Part shown: positions 33,506-47,975 of the stretch, piece after piece
Layout: each line of letters starts with the position of its first letter
Position numbering within the stretch: the first letter of the stretch is position 1
Source: Paramecium octaurelia
Lineage: Eukaryota > Ciliophora > Oligohymenophorea > Peniculida > Parameciidae
Length of the DNA stretch: 64,000 bases
Reading direction: 5' to 3'
NCBI GenBank assembly: GCA_905182995.1
Contig: CAJJDP010000102.1
Coordinates: 252,183 to 316,182, forward strand
Translations under genes and position numbers: made by a program
The notes under the pieces: generated by a model
Database searches by the model: none
Seen by the model: the letters and a program-made list of their open reading frames with translations, nothing else
What the model was told of the DNA's origin: nothing

Positions 33506-36500
33506 TCATCCAAATAAATTTATGTTTAAAAAAGAACATTATTAAATTGAAAATACACAATGACTCATTTAATATCTTTCAAAATGGTGCTTGCAAACTT
33601 TGAAATAAAATCTTTAAGTCCTGCTATTGATTTATTTAATTCGTTTCTAAAAATTAGAATCATTATAATACTAATTTTTTGGCCCATTTACTTTTTCTAA
33701 ATCTTCTATCCCCCTTATGAATATTCCTATCTTCTCTAAAGCCATTACATAATCTTTCTTTATCTAATCTAAATCCTCATTGATCTTGGCCTTTATCTCT
33801 TAATTTTTTTTATCCTGAATCAACTATTTGTAATTATTTAACTGTTGCACCAACTATATAATTAATTGAATACATACTTTAACTTATAAGATCTTTAATT
33901 CTGCTTCTAATTATTATCCTTAAGCATCATTAATCACAATGCTTCTGTTGGATATCGTATTTTTCTCAAGTTCTTATTATTATTAATTTATGTAGTCCTA
34001 ATACTTTTAAACTTGACTCAGATAATTTTAATTCTAACTCTATAATTGCTTAATCTCTTTATTCAATTTATCCTTATCTATCTCATATTATGCAATTTAT
34101 TGATTCAAAGAATTCAATTGATTTTTTTATAGACTATAATTTTCTCTTAATTACTCCAACTCTTATTACTAGGATTTCAGTCTTAATTCTTATTGTTCTA
34201 ATTGCTTTGCATTTTATTCTTTTAGAGCACTCAATTCTGACACTTAACTTTCCAATTTATCAACCTTTTTCTAATTTTACACTAATTTGGTATTTTCAAG
34301 GTATAACCTACTTAACTCCTCTAATTTCTCATTGAGAGTCTATTGTAATTCTGAATTTTCTTAACTAAGATTATTTATTTATTATAATTATTGTTAATTC
34401 TCGCTTTCGTATTTATCTCTTGAATCTGACAATTAAGAATTCACATTTTAGAATTATTGGCTTAATTTATTCAATTTTTCTTCAGATTCTGATTTTTATT
34501 TATTCACTAACAACAAATTATTTTAAGTTTCCAACAAAGTCTATTCTAATTATGAAACGTTGTTTGTTAATTGATTTATCTGTTTTTCTGATTATTCTCT
34601 GTGTTGTTAATATTATTCTGAAATATTTTTCTATTACAGATCAATTAATTCCTTCTCCTCTTTTTAGCTCAACAACTTTTGTGTTATTTGTAAATTTTAA
34701 GAATTTTGATCATTGATTTAAGAACTCATTAGTTTTATTTACTCACTTTGCCTTTATTTTTCTTCTTCTAATTTCAAAATTTGTTACTTTATCTTCTCTA
34801 ATTCTGATTACGCAGTATTTGATATTTATTAGATAATTTCAATTCTATTTTATAATTCTTTATTCTCTTCATTAATTTGATTTTACTCATTTTTAGAAGA
34901 TTGAAGTTTGATATTTAAACTTTATATTTCTTATTGTAATTAAGTTGTTGTCAGATTTGATTAATCAATTTGACTTTTAAAGTATTTTATAGACTCATCT
35001 AATTAATTCATAGATTCATTTTTTGATCTTATTTATTAATTCAGAACACTAATTTATTCAGTTAATAGCTATTCTTATTATTATTTACTTTAAGACAATT
35101 ACTAAATTTATTATTTAAGATTTGCAATTTGATCATCCCTCGTTTTTATTTGTTAGTTTAATTATTGAGCTTGAGATTAACTTTAGTCTTGTAATTACCT
35201 TTAAATTAGATCTTTCATTTCTTCAGCATTAGCAGCGCTATTCTAAATATCAATTAACTATTTCTTCAATAGGTCAATCATTTCATTTTTATTCATTAGA
35301 TTAGAATCATTTTCTTTTACTTGCCTTTACATTTCTAATTAGAGCCTCTAAATTTCTTCCTTTAAAATCTTTATTTCATAAATTTATTATTCTATTTTGC
35401 TATTCAGATTCTATTCATTCTCAAATAAATTAATCTACTTCTTTTGAGCTTCGTTCTTCAACAATTAATTGGCACTAATAGCAGCCTATAATTATTACTG
35501 AATCTAGATAATATCTTGCTGATGATCCTCTTCCAATCTTAATTTTTCTTCTTTCTATTATTTTATAGTATTCTGCAACTTGAGAATTTCGCAATTAAGA
35601 TTAGAAATTTCAAATTCCAATGTGCTAATTTATAGATTGAGAGTATTAATCTTTTATCCTGCTTTTGATTCATTTTCTTAACTTTCATTGATGTAATCTT
35701 AAAGTTCTTAAATAAATTAGGTCTGTTAGAATAACTGTTATTTTAATTAGTCTGAAGTTTGTTCAAATTATTTTGACAATGAAGACTTTTCTGACTCCTT
35801 TAGTGTTATTACTTAAGATAATTATGCGATTTCTAAATTGTACGAAGCAATTTTATTATTGCATTCTTAAATTTATTAATTAAGTTTTTTCTCATTAGTT
35901 TATTTTTCTAAAATAATTTAATTCAATTCATTTTATTTCTCAAATAGCCTTTATCCTTATTCGTCGTACTATTAATTTTTGTCTTCGAGATTAGTTTACA
36001 GAGTTTCTATCAAATGTTATTGTTGAACTATTTTTTCTTCTTTTTAATTTATTTTATTATTTGCTCTCTGAACATTAAGTTCTGATTCTTTTATGTACTT
36101 TTAAATTTCAATATTTTATTTATCCTTTTAACTTTATAAATCTTAGATTAATTATTAACTACTCTCTTAATCCTCTTCATATTTTTGTTATAAATTGTTA
36201 TACAGCTCTTTTTAAGAAACAAATTAATTTTATACCTCGTCATGTTATTATTTCAATTAATTATAGTTTTCTTCTAATTCAGAAAAGCTTTCCTTAAAAC
36301 TCTAAATTTATTATTTGAATTCTTTATCACTCTCATTTTTTTCATCCTCTAACAGCTTTTATCTTTCAATTAGCACATTTCTCTCTTGAACCAATTCATC
36401 TATTTAATCTTTCTATAAATTTAAATTTTATAAGAATTCTGCAATCTGAAAATCTAGATTTAAGATCTGAGCTTCTTTTTTATTTAAAATAGCTTATTTA

Positions 36501-39500
36501 GCTTATAGTTCAATATCATAATTCGATTAATTTTCTTAGAGTGATTACGTTACTAATTAAAGTTCTTCATTCATTTATTTGTTAACAGCTTCAATTTCTA
36601 ATTTCTATTTTTCAATAATCTCATTACATTCTTTGATTTCCTTGTCCTTCTATTTGATTTTAGATTTTAATTCATCAATCTCAATTATTTGTTGGTCTAA
36701 TTCTTTATCGTACTGCTCAATACACTCCATACCAACCTACAATTTCATCTTTAAATCCTAAACCTCTTGATTGAGTTGATCAATCTCCCAATCTTTTTAA
36801 GCAATATCATCCATTTTCTTCAATAATTATTCATATGAATAATCTTCCAATTACTTATACTCTTTTTCTGACTCCTATTTTAACTTTTCTAATTATAACT
36901 GAGTACTTGCAATCTCTTCATTCTTCTATATCACTGTAGATGTCAAATCTTCCTCCTTTGTTTCTAATAATTTCAATGTGTTATTGTAAAGTTCCTCCAA
37001 TGATTTATTTTATTGCTGCAATTTTAAATACGATCCCTCAGTTTGATTAAACTTTTCAATTTGATCCGTCAATTAAGTTGTCAACTCTTCTAATTCTAAT
37101 TATGTATCTTTGACACTTTTGGCTGATTATTCTAACTACTTTTGCTTATTTTGATTTTCCAAGGTGAGCGCTTCAATAAATTTTAACAGTTCTTGAATTT
37201 TAATACTTTGCTATTACACTTAATTAGTATTTCCTTCAGTTGTCTCTTCCAAAGACTTAATTATTGCTTCTTTATCAATAATAATGTTAAACAATTCTTC
37301 AATTTTCTCCTTACCTTCTTTAATCTAAGAATTTAAGTCACTTAGCTCTTGCTGCTTTTGATTAGTTTCAATTTGATGTTTTAATTATTCCTCATTCATC
37401 TTTCCGCCAAGATCAGAAAGTTCTAGAGTGTGCTATTGGATTTTGGTCTATAATTGAGATTATAATTATAGATATTCTAAGTCTTTTCTTTAAATATCTC
37501 CCTATAAGTTTTGTATGGTTTCAGCATGTTAATCAACTTGTTCTTATAATTCATTAATTTTTTGTTCAGCCAAATCTAATTCGTTATTTAATCGCTTCTC
37601 TTCTGAAAACTTTATCTCTATATATTCATCAAATTTATTCTTCAATTCTCTTGAATGGATTTATAAGGAATCATTCAGATTTTATTATTTGATAAAATCT
37701 TCTTAACTTTATTAAAGCTATTAACGTAGTTCCTCCATTTCTTCATCCTTTTATATCAAGATCATATTCTTAAGTTGCACTAAATCCTAATTCTTTTTAT
37801 TTATTTCTGCTATCCTAAGATCTTGAACTGTCTTCAAATCTTCAATTGCTTATTTATATGTTTATTCTACTTGTTTCTTTTCTTCAACTACATTTTAAAG
37901 TTCTTCTAATAATTATTACTTATTCTGTTCCAATTTTGAAATCTAGTCTGATTATTCAACATTTGTTTAGATTTGAGAATCGATTGCTTCATTTTAAATG
38001 TCGCTCTGATTTTATAATTCTTATAACTATTTTTCATATTCGCTTTCCTTCAATTATTTATCATTTTTTAATTCTTAATACTTTTAATTCAATTGATTTA
38101 TACTATCTTATAATTGAACAATCTTTTGATTTTGATTTGCTATTTACTATTCTAAACTCTTAATCTAATCTTCCAAAGATTTGTTTTATTATTTGAACAA
38201 CTGTTCTGATTACTTTAGATTTTCAATTAATTCTAGGATCACCTATTATTATTTTTCTTATTCCAATTAAGTATATTATTTGAATTTCTCAAGTTCAAAA
38301 TTTAAATTTTGACTATGATTTTTCAATTGAATTATTTCTTATTCTTTTTATTAAGCATCATTCTCTAAAACATCATTATATTGACTTAATTTTTCTACTT
38401 CTTTCTCCTTTTATTAAATATATTCCAACCTTTATTCCATCTAAGCTTAATAATCAAACAATTATTGATCAAGCTTCTTAATTTAATATTCTCTATCTTG
38501 AATTTCATTTTATTTTTGTAACTATTACTTTTGATGATTAGCATTTATTACTTCAATTTAAATTTAATTCTCCTTTAGAATATTATCTATCTTAACATTT
38601 AAATTTGAGATTTCTAATCTAAATTAATCATCTTGTAAATTAATTTATGTCTAATGAAGAGTGATCATTAGATCTCTTTCATTAATCTCTTCTACTTGCT
38701 TTGTGTTTAATTATTTCAGTTAAACTAATTCTTCTGACAATTATAACACTTCACATTCATTTTTTAAATTAATCTAAATGATTTCCTATTATTTCTGTTC
38801 CAATTAACTTTACATTTATTCAATCTCCTTTTATTGTTTTTCTATTTTTACTTACTGATCTAATAATTATTATTTTAAGTTCAATTTCTCTTAATTGAAT
38901 TGACTCTATTCAATTGATGAACTTTTCTAGTAATCATTATTGATCTCTTCTAAATTTGCAATTCTATTAGTATATTCAGCTATCAAGCTCTTTTTTTCGT
39001 CATCAAGTATATGGAATTATTATTCATATTTTTATTTTAATTACACCATTTCCTCATATTATGTTTATTTTTATTATTCAAAATGTTTTTGAGCATCTTC
39101 TCCTTATTTTTTAAGTGCTTCTATTTATTTATCTTTTGACTCGCTAATACTAGTTATTAACTTGTTCTTTTCATGAACTTCGTTAACTTAATCTTTATGC
39201 TATTAGATTAATTATTATAAATAAAATTTTTCTGTTTAATTTACAGATTCCTTCTGCTATTCTTAATATAATTAATCATTCAATTTTTAAAGCTATTCTT
39301 TTTAGGTCTCATTGATTTAAGTGGTCTATTTTAGGTTTTCTTGACTCTCTTGTAGTTTAATTTGTAAATCATTAATTTATTCGTTTAAATAAAAGTTTTC
39401 TTATTTTAATTTTTCTTAAACCAATTATATTTACTTAAGTTCATTCTTCAAAGTTTCATTTAAAGTCTATTATTCCTTCAACTTATAAGAATTCTCTAAA

Positions 39501-41728
39501 TTAGTTTAGGATTGCTTTTATTCCTATTAAGATAACTCATTTTTCAGTTTTCCAATCTCCAATTATAATTAATTGATTTCCAAGCTTTATTGAGTTGACT
39601 TCTATAAGGCTAATTGTTCTTTAGAATTACTTTCCTTTAGATATTCTTGCAATTCTTAAATCAAATTATTTTATGTATTTAATTAATCTTTTAATTGTTG
39701 ATTTGCCTCATTATACTATTAGATATTTTATTCCTTGTCCACCTCCGCCTTATCAACTAATGATTTTAATTAATTAATTTCATTAGTCAAATCAGAAATT
39801 TTATTCTAGAATTCTTGATGTTATTAATTTGTTAATTTTGTATTTCTCTCCTTTTCAGCAGTTGCTAAATTAAAGTCTTATTTATATTTCTCATATTATG
39901 ATTGTAATTATATAATTTAGTCTTATTTTTGAGTTAATTCATTTTAATATTTTATAACTTAAGATTCAAGTGTATTAATTTGGCTTTCTTTCTCAATTAA
40001 CAAGGACTATTTCACTGATATCACGCTCATTCTTTGTTCTTCTTAATCTTAAATATTTTATTAGAATTATTCAATCTGATTATTCAAATCTTAAATAATT
40101 GCATTTGCTTATTGTAATTAGACTTTCTGTTTCTCAATAATCTAGCTTAATGAACTCTCACTATTTTGTCTTTAGTTGTCTGATTCATTTTTCTGGATCT
40201 TGGTTTATGTAATTTCAGCCAAATATTGCTTAATTTATTATTCATATTAAGAAATCACCTATTTATTTTCTTGTTCCTACTGTCTTTATTGCTTCTTCAA
40301 AGACTTTATTTACTCAGATAATTGTGTGATTTATTGATTATTTTAGTCAAGTAAAACTTTATAGTCATCAATATTTTTTGATATGTTTGTCTCTTATTAT
40401 ACAGAGTGATCTTGCAGTATCTTGATTTTCTCAGTCAATTATAATACCAGACTTGATTTTTAGGATAGCTCATCTTTCTATTAAATTATGACTCCATTTA
40501 ACTATGCTTCATTATTTTTGTAGAGCATTCTTTCCTATATGAGATCAGTAGATAATTCTTAGATTTTCTAGTTTAATTTTGATGTTTATTCCTCGCTTTT
40601 TTAAAATTTGTCTTACAATATTAGCATTTGATTTTTATAATTAGATTCAGTTTCAGCCTAAGTTTATTCAGATATTTGTTTTGTTTATTCTAATTCTTAC
40701 TGCAATTCAATTTTATCTTGTTTAAGCTTTTCAATTTCTCTAGATTTAGCTTTATTCATTTGATCAAATTCTATTTATTTAGCATGAAGTTTTTATTATA
40801 ATTCTTGATTTTAGTTTTACAACTCATTTGTTTAATCCTACAATAAACTAATTTGCTATTTCATATCAAATGTTCCATTAATCGCAGCAGATTCTAATTA
40901 TAAGTTTAGTGCCTTAAGTTCCTTTAATTAAATTTAAAGATCCTCAATAATCTATCTATTATTGAGAATTTCAAATTCGACTTCATCATATCTCTACTAG
41001 AATTCCTTTTCTAATTTTTATTTGACATCTTCAACCTCCTAATTTTAGAGATTCAATTAGCTATTTAATTCTTTTAATTCCTCAATTTTCTGAGCTAATT
41101 AATCTACCTTTTATTAACTTTATAAGAGTTTTTCCTCTAATTCTTAATTCGACTACTTTAATTTATCAATCTCTAATTTAGACAAATTCTATATCTGAGT
41201 TGCCTTGTTTGTCAACTATTAAATTTGAGAAAACTTATTAGCATTTTGTTTTTACGATTCTTATAGATCTACTTAACATTTACGCAATTCTGTAATTAAT
41301 TTCACTCTCTCGTTTCCAAACTCACTCGATTCTTTCGTTTCCTATTAAACCTCTTCTCTAATCTTGGATTCCCTAGATTTCATTTAATCAGACATGATGA
41401 CTAAATTTTCTTATAAATCCTGAATCTTCTAATCCTTTTTGTTGCAATCTTTCTAAAGATTCTCGATAACCTTTTGCAATGATTCAATTGTTTCACTTGA
41501 CCTTTGATTGGAATCTTAGTCATTTTCAACAACTTCAAGTTTGCTTAGAACTTTATTTGTTTCTTCTTTGTTTTACAATTACTGCTATGGATTTCTAGCA
41601 ATAACTTCAGATTTTCTAGGAGGAGGTTACTGTTGTTATTAAACAGGTGCAGCTTTCATCATTGACTGAAATCTTCCAGCCAATTGTTTAACTGATAGCC
41701 TGTTTGCTTCAGGCTAATCATCACTCAT
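33506..41728 (-). CDS. Giant coiled-coil protein, single exon
   Basis: 2,740 codons from ATG 41726-41728 to TGA 33506-33508 in one frame; I noticed no intron or internal TGA. After a short N terminus (MSDDQPEANRLSVKQLAGRF, then a Gln/Pro run) almost the whole protein is heptad-like sequence rich in Gln, Glu, Lys, Leu, Ile and Asn, for example KIEELKELNSQLNLQNQ. Gln is encoded very often by TAA/TAG, so the ordinary code would see only fragments. Long coiled coils of this sort are golgins, centrosomal/basal-body or cytoskeletal tethers. I cannot say which. The last 30 residues are less regular, so the C-terminal end may differ if a small intron is present. The compositional uniformity explains the pyrimidine-rich look of the plus strand. 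Confidence 0.8.
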
Positions 41729-41829
41729 TTTTTTTAATAATTAGATATAAAGATAACTCAATCAAAATCAAAGTCGAGAAATTAAAAATAAAGCTAATTC
41801 ATAACCATTTTTACAATTAGATCTTTAGT

Positions 41830-42138
41830 TCAGCTTAAGAGAAGCCTTTCAATATATTTTTCTTTTTTTTCTTCTTCTGAAGAGGTAAGTTCCCTTGCTT
41901 ATTGACACTGTTCCATTATCTACATAATATTTCTGGTAGAGTTTAAATCAGAGTGTAACGATTAACTTGAAAAGAGACGCAGTTGCAGCTTGTAAATAGA
42001 CAACTTCAAGGTAAACTGATTTCTAAATGTACTTTCTGCACCAGTATCATTTTACAAGAAAATTTTCAAGTATGACAAGTGCTTTAGAGAGCCTAGATAA
42101 AGTTCTCCATTATTTTCCCTCAGCTTAAGAGTGTTCAT
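41830..42138 (-). CDS. Small hypothetical protein
   Basis: 102 codons from ATG 42136-42138 to TGA 41830-41832, ending about 100 bases upstream of the start of the giant coiled-coil gene. It is rich in Leu, Ser and Gln. The C terminus is charged (RELTSSEEEKKEKYIERLL). TAA/TAG Gln codons are present. No family recognised, no signal peptide. An upstream frame (about 42150-42230) could be an extra exon but the join I tried leads to a stop. Moderate to low confidence. Confidence 0.4.
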
Positions 42139-43849
42139 CGCAAAAGACTATTTGCAGGTGAGTGTAGTGCATCATATATGGATCTAATACATTTAAGTTA
42201 CAAAATTTTCATATTAAGTTTATCAGTTTCCATACCCTCAAACTTTATGAAGAAACAAAATGCAATTAGACAAGACTCACATTATTCTTGATCGGGCTTG
42301 ATGATTTATTTAAATGGTGTACAAACTTTAAATGAGTTGAAATAGACTCTTTTTATAATTTATTTCCCCTTCTATTTACCTTGCAAGAACTGTAACTTAC
42401 AGAAGTGTGAAAATTTGAATGATGATTAATTATGTGATCATAGTATAGAGATATGTTAAGACTTAATTATTGGAACATTTGAAATTTGAATAGCAAATTA
42501 TTATTATTAGACGAGTCTTTAATTGCCTTTTATTATTGTTTATGTAATGTGATTAATACTTATAAGAAATCGATTTGGAATTAGTTTTCAAAAATTGATG
42601 TTATTCAACCTTAATTAATATATTATGAACACTTTTTTGGGTCAGGAATTCTAGAGGTGGAATTAATTTATCAATAATTTAATTTGGTAATTACTTTGGA
42701 AAACCACTAACTATTTTAAAACTAGATTTATAAAATTTATTCAGCTAATTGTAAATTTTATTAAACCTATATGTTCAAACTACAACTAAACCAGAATAAT
42801 TTTGCTTGCAGAAATTTAAAAGTTTAAGATAGCTTTTCTGAATGTTATTATTTTCCATTATTTGACATAGGAATATTTATAAGTTGAAACGATTGGAAAA
42901 TATAACAAGTCTGATGTCCATTTATTTTATGATTTTGAAAAGAAATATTCCACTATTCAGTTTTTAGCCTACAGATTATTTATTCTTGAAATTTTAAAAA
43001 GTTATTACCAACAGACTTTTGTATACTTTTGTTCTATTAAAGTTATTATATCATTTACAAATTGGAGACTTTAATAATTAAATTTAACAAAAGATCTGAA
43101 TTCAATTAGAAATTCCTCCAAATACATATAAGATAAAGCAAGGGAAAGGGGGGATCCGTATTGAACTTCCTTAGCAAAGGAGTATATTGCATTTGTGAAT
43201 CGATATACATAATGCAAATTAGAATATAATTTTATTAAGAATTTTACTCCAAGTGATTTAATATTTATTTCTATTCCAATATTTAATAGAGAAGCTCTTG
43301 AATGCATCGATAGAATCTATGAATAGACAATTCATTTATGCCTTTTTGTTATAACTTCTTATTAAATTTAATACATTAAATATCTTAATTTATGTAGATG
43401 AAGATGGACTAAACCCAGCCTATTCTTTAGCTAGTGTATTTAGTAAATAAAATTAATGTTTAGGTGAACCTTAATTCTAATAATTTTAAACGTAGTTAAT
43501 TTGCTTCCATTGTAGAGTGTGAAGTGTTTTTACAATTCCTTATAAAATTTCAGATATACTATCATAAGAAATGGCTCTATTTGATGAAATTTTTTATAAA
43601 AGTTACATAAAATCGATATAGGAATTACAATCATCGAGGTAATAGGAAAAAAACGCCGTATTTTTTGTTATTACAATTCTTTTAATTGTTTAGAAGAATG
43701 TCTATCTATCATTTTAAAAATCATTTCTAAAATTAGAAAATATTTAATTATTAATTAATTATTGTTTATAATTTAACAGTTACAATAAATAAAGTATAGT
43801 CAGAAAGCTTTGAAAAATTAACAGAATACTAAAATCACAAAATGTATTT
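42139..43849. other. AT-rich region without recognisable genes
   Basis: About 1.7 kb. A minus-strand open frame of 78 codons (43071-43307) has no family resemblance. Frames are broken by TGA and I see no Gln-codon enriched stretch. The drop in coding density begins here. Confidence 0.5.
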
Positions 43850-45077
43850 ATAAAATGTATAAATTTTAGATAAAATTTTGATGTAATTATATTTTCCAAA
43901 TTTTCTTATCATTATTTCTTATTTTTTAATTGGATTAATAAATGAAAAATAAAGAATTGGATATTTAGAATCTTACCTTTGAAACATTCACAATATAGAC
44001 TATATAAAGAATTGTTGAATTTATTTATGTTATTTATGGAGGATCAAATATCAGCAAATATTACAAGAAATATCTCATTTTACGAACATACTCTAATTTT
44101 AATTAAAAATGAAGAAAAGAAGATTTTATGCATCCAATTTGGTTAATAACACTTTCGTGATCTATTATATAAGATAAATACTGTACAGCAATATTTTTGC
44201 ATTAAAAAACTCCATATTTTAATATCTCTTTAATTAGCTGAAACCATAGTCTTCCATAATGAATCAAATACTGTCACAATCACATGAAGGTCATTTTATG
44301 ATTGTTATGTTTTGCGTTTAGTGAGATTGGGATTTATTTATTTCATGATCGAGATATCAATCAATTAGTTTGGAAAATCCTAAAATAATTATGGTAAAGT
44401 TCTTATCTATATTGTCTTAATATAAATGGAGGATTGATTAATATCTTGTAATTGATATACAATTAACCATTTATGGATTGTTTAAAAAGAATCGGAATAC
44501 AAGCTATCGATGTAAAATGATATCAAAAATGAATTAATGAGTAAATTAGAAATTGTTCGTGCTTATTTTTATCATAAATAAAGATATTGCAAAATTACGG
44601 AGAATTTATATATATCTGTGATTTAAAAAATGAATATTTTCATTTTGAATGCGATCAGATTGAATAATACAAAATTTTTTTTATTTAAGAATATTTTATG
44701 TTGTTGCTAAAAATTTTAATAACTTAACATAAATAAATAATTATGATTCATAAAGAATGACTCTCTGTTTTGTTTTTAAACTACTATGTTGATTTTAATT
44801 AAAAAAATTTGTTAATCACAAAAATAAATGGTACCTAATAACCATACATATTATTTATTATCAAAAATTTTGAACTCTGTTGTAAAATCTCAGTGGTTTT
44901 CAATAAAAAATTGAAGATTATGTCTCAGAAAGTAAATTCAACAAATTCATTAAAAGATACAAATACATTGACTCATAATTATTTGAATAAAAAAAATAAA
45001 AATAAAATGAAATACACTGGGAGAATTAATGAATTTTTATAAACAACCAAAAAATTCTAAATTTGAGGTTATGATTA
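43850..45077. repeat. Direct repeat A, left copy
   Basis: This 1.2-kb stretch is repeated just to the right of the single N at 45078. Both copies begin ATAAAATGTATAAATTTTAG and end GAGGTTATGATTA. The left copy ends exactly at the N. The copies differ by substitutions and by two larger indels. No coding frame is evident. Confidence 0.8.
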
Positions 45078-45078
45078 N
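45078..45078. other. Single-N gap, flanked by repeat A
   Basis: One ambiguous base separates the two copies of repeat A. The base to its left is the last base of the left copy and the right copy starts one base later, which suggests two contigs joined without resolving their overlap. Confidence 0.85.
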
Positions 45079-46490
45079 ATAAAATGTATAAATTTTAGAT
45101 AAAATTTTGATGTAATTATATTTTCCAAATTTTCTTATCATTATTTCTTATTTTAAAATTGGATTAATAAATGAAAAATAAACAATTGGATATTTAGAAT
45201 CTTACCTTTGAAACATTCACAATATAGACTATATAAAGAATTGTTGAATTTATTTATGTTATTTATGGAAGATCAAATATCAGCAAATATGACAAGAAAT
45301 ATATCATTTTACGAACATAATCAAAATTTAAATAAAAATGAAGAAAAGAAGATTTTATGCATCCAATTTGGTTAATAACACTTTCGTTCATGAAAATAAT
45401 AATTAATAAATTAACTATTATATAACATAAATACTGTACAGCAATATTTTTGCATTTAAAAAACTCCATATTTTAATATCTCTTTAATTCGCTGAAACCA
45501 TAGTCTTCCATATACTGTCGCAATCACGTGGAGGTCATTTTATGATTGTTATGTTTTGCGTTTAGTGAGATTGGCATTTATTTATTTCATGATCGAGATA
45601 TCAATCAATTAGTTTGGAAATCCTAAAATAATTATGGTAAAGTTCTTAGCTATATTTTCTTAATATAAATGGAGGATTGATTAATATCTTGAAATTGATA
45701 AACAATTAACAATTTATAGATTGTTTAAAAAGAATCGTAATACAAGCTATAGATGTAAAATGATATCAAAAATGAATTAATGAGTAAATTAGAAATTGTT
45801 CGTGCTTATTTTTATCATAAATAAAGATATTGCATAATCATGGAGAATTTATATATATCTGTGAAAAAATGAATATTTTCATTTTGATTGCGATCAGATT
45901 GAATAAAAGCAGGATTTTAAATCTCATTTCACTTATAATTGTTTTATGATAATGAGTGCACAAACAGAAAATAAACTTATTTGCTGATAAATATCACATC
46001 AATAAAATTTTTGATTGTTTTTAAATCAAATTTTTTTTTATTTAAGAATATTTTATGTTGTTGCTAAAAATTTTCATAACTTAACATAAATAAATAATTA
46101 TGATTCATAAAAAATGACTCTCTGTTTTATTTTTTAACTACTATGTTGAATTTAATTAAAAAAAATTGTTAATCACAAAAATAAATGGTACCTAATAACC
46201 AAATTGAGACAACAAGATTTTAATATTTAGAGACCTACAAAATACATATTATTTATTATCAAAAATTTAATGAATTAGAACATGAACTCTGTTGTAAAAT
46301 ATAAGTGGTTTTCAACAATAAATTGAAGATTATGTCTCAGAAAGTAAATTCAACAAATTCATTAAAAGAATCCAAATACATTGACTCATTATTATTTGAA
46401 TAAAAAAAATAAAAATAAAATGAAATATACTGGGAGAATTAATGAATTTTTATAAACAACCAAAAAATTCTAAATTTGAGGTTATGATTA
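45079..46490. repeat. Direct repeat A, right copy
   Basis: Homologous to 43850-45077 from end to end. It has an extra segment of roughly 110-130 bases around 45905-46035 and another of about 40 bases around 46200-46245, plus scattered substitutions. These indels have no clean TA...TA ends, so I do not call them IESs. Confidence 0.75.
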
Positions 46491-46515
46491 ATCATAAGTA
46501 ATTAAATGGTTTAGA

Positions 46516-47073
46516 TCAACATTATTCTTCACCTTTTTGATAATCAATCTTGTCATTATCATTGTCTATGCATTTGTATTTATACCAACTACAAAAAGAT
46601 ATTTGATCACAATCAATTTAATTATAATAGTCTGAGCATTTTTTATCATAACAAAGCTTTCGTTTCTCATCTCAATTGCAATACGAATTAGCGCATTTAC
46701 CAGCCTCTTTAGCTTACAATGTAACACATGATGAGTCCCAACATTCGTTATTCCTCCAAGAACAAGCAACCTAATTTATTGTAGTAAATACAATTTGACA
46801 ACATTTTTCCTATTGCAATTCTTCTGTGCATTTTCTGATTAAACATGAGGAAGAACTAGCTCCCCACTTACAATTTGCTGAAAAGTTGCATTCATTTTCA
46901 GTATTTAATTGATTGCATATGTTTTGACATTTTGAAATTGACCAATAATCCCATTCACATTTTTCATTTTCATTACACTATTTTTGATCTGTTATTTCAT
47001 TACATTAACTGTTAACACAAGGTAATAAGGTATATATCCAAATTAGAAATATATTCATTATAAATATTCTCAT
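46516..47073 (-). pseudogene. Secreted cysteine-rich protein gene, copy with premature TGA
   Basis: Identical to the gene at 47991-48548 except for one base seen: codon TGG (Trp) is TGA at plus-strand 46672-46674, so the frame ends early after YCN. The N-terminal signal-like sequence and the first two thirds of the cysteines are kept. Either an inactive copy, an allele, or an error in one of two overlapping contigs. Confidence 0.75.
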
Positions 47074-47279
47074 TTGAATTATTAATTTATAAATATCGTT
47101 TAGAAGATATTTAAAGTATTTTGTTTTTTTCAACAAATATACACCTCATTAAATTTGAAATTTGATTCAAATATACTTATATGTATGATTGAATTTTTTT
47201 ATTTGTTTCTAATAATTATCATAAATTTAACAAAATTACAAATTTTATACATTTTCTTGGTGGCCCTAATAATTTGATA

Positions 47280-47975
47280 ATTCAAATAATTTACAGTAAA
47301 GTTATTCCGGGATTCTAGCCAATGCTGATAACGTTGTTATCCAGTATATCTATAGAATATGAGTAATCAGAAACTTGAAGAACTTCTGATCCTTAAGGTA
47401 AAGAAATTGAGGTATTTAGGAGTATGGGTTACAATCTGTTGGAATTTAAAATACCAAATGGAGATTACCAAGAGGATTGTGATGCAAAAGGAAGCAAAAC
47501 TTGGAATGGTTCCCAAGATCATTCCATTTAGAGTATTGGCCAAGCTTTGGTCTTTGTATGTGCTACCTCATATTAGATATACGAAGATGGCGATTTGGAA
47601 ATATAAGAAATCAACGATTGCAGCTGCATATAATTAAAAGAAATTCATTAGAAGAATAATGGGTTTGAATAAGAGCTTTCCAAAGAATATTATGGATAAT
47701 ATTATAGGTAGAGTGAAGTTTGATGTAATAGAGAATGGATATGGGAGGAATTAGCTTAAGAGGTTCTTATTTAGGAAATACTTATTTCCGATTTCAATAC
47801 TACCCGAGTATTTTACATTGTTTCAACTCATGTAACTTTTACAGTTATTACATCTGAAAGAATTGATAGATATAGGATGTAGGAGAGGCAATTCTATAAG
47901 AACAAGATTTCTTGAGATCCAACTGAATCAAATTTTGAAAACCTTTACGGTTACCAGTAGGAGTGGGGGAACCGG
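47280..47975 (+). mobile_element. Non-LTR retrotransposon fragment, first copy (truncated at N)
   Basis: The plus strand encodes the 3' part of a reverse transcriptase. ANADNVVIQ (47318-47345) is the place of the YADD catalytic motif and has Asn for the second Asp. After a frame change comes RYLGVWVTICWNLKYQ, WSLYVLPHIRYTKMAIW and FIRRIMGLNKSFPKN, typical of the LINE thumb region. It is cut by the N at 47976; the same sequence continues in the second copy. Confidence 0.7.

Larger units (their letters stand above)
46502..47975. repeat. Direct repeat B, left copy
   Basis: A 1,474-base unit repeated without length change at 47977-49450 (offset 1,475). It contains the cysteine-rich gene (broken form) and the start of the retrotransposon fragment. 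The only difference from the other copy that I noticed is T versus C at 46672 versus 48147. Confidence 0.9.

Noticed and set aside
34090-38163. Plus-strand open frames of 60-105 codons within the giant gene
   Set aside because: They are antisense shadows of the minus-strand coiled-coil gene.
45905-46245. Extra segments in repeat A as internal eliminated sequences
   Set aside because: Their ends do not show the TA...TA boundaries expected for precise excision.
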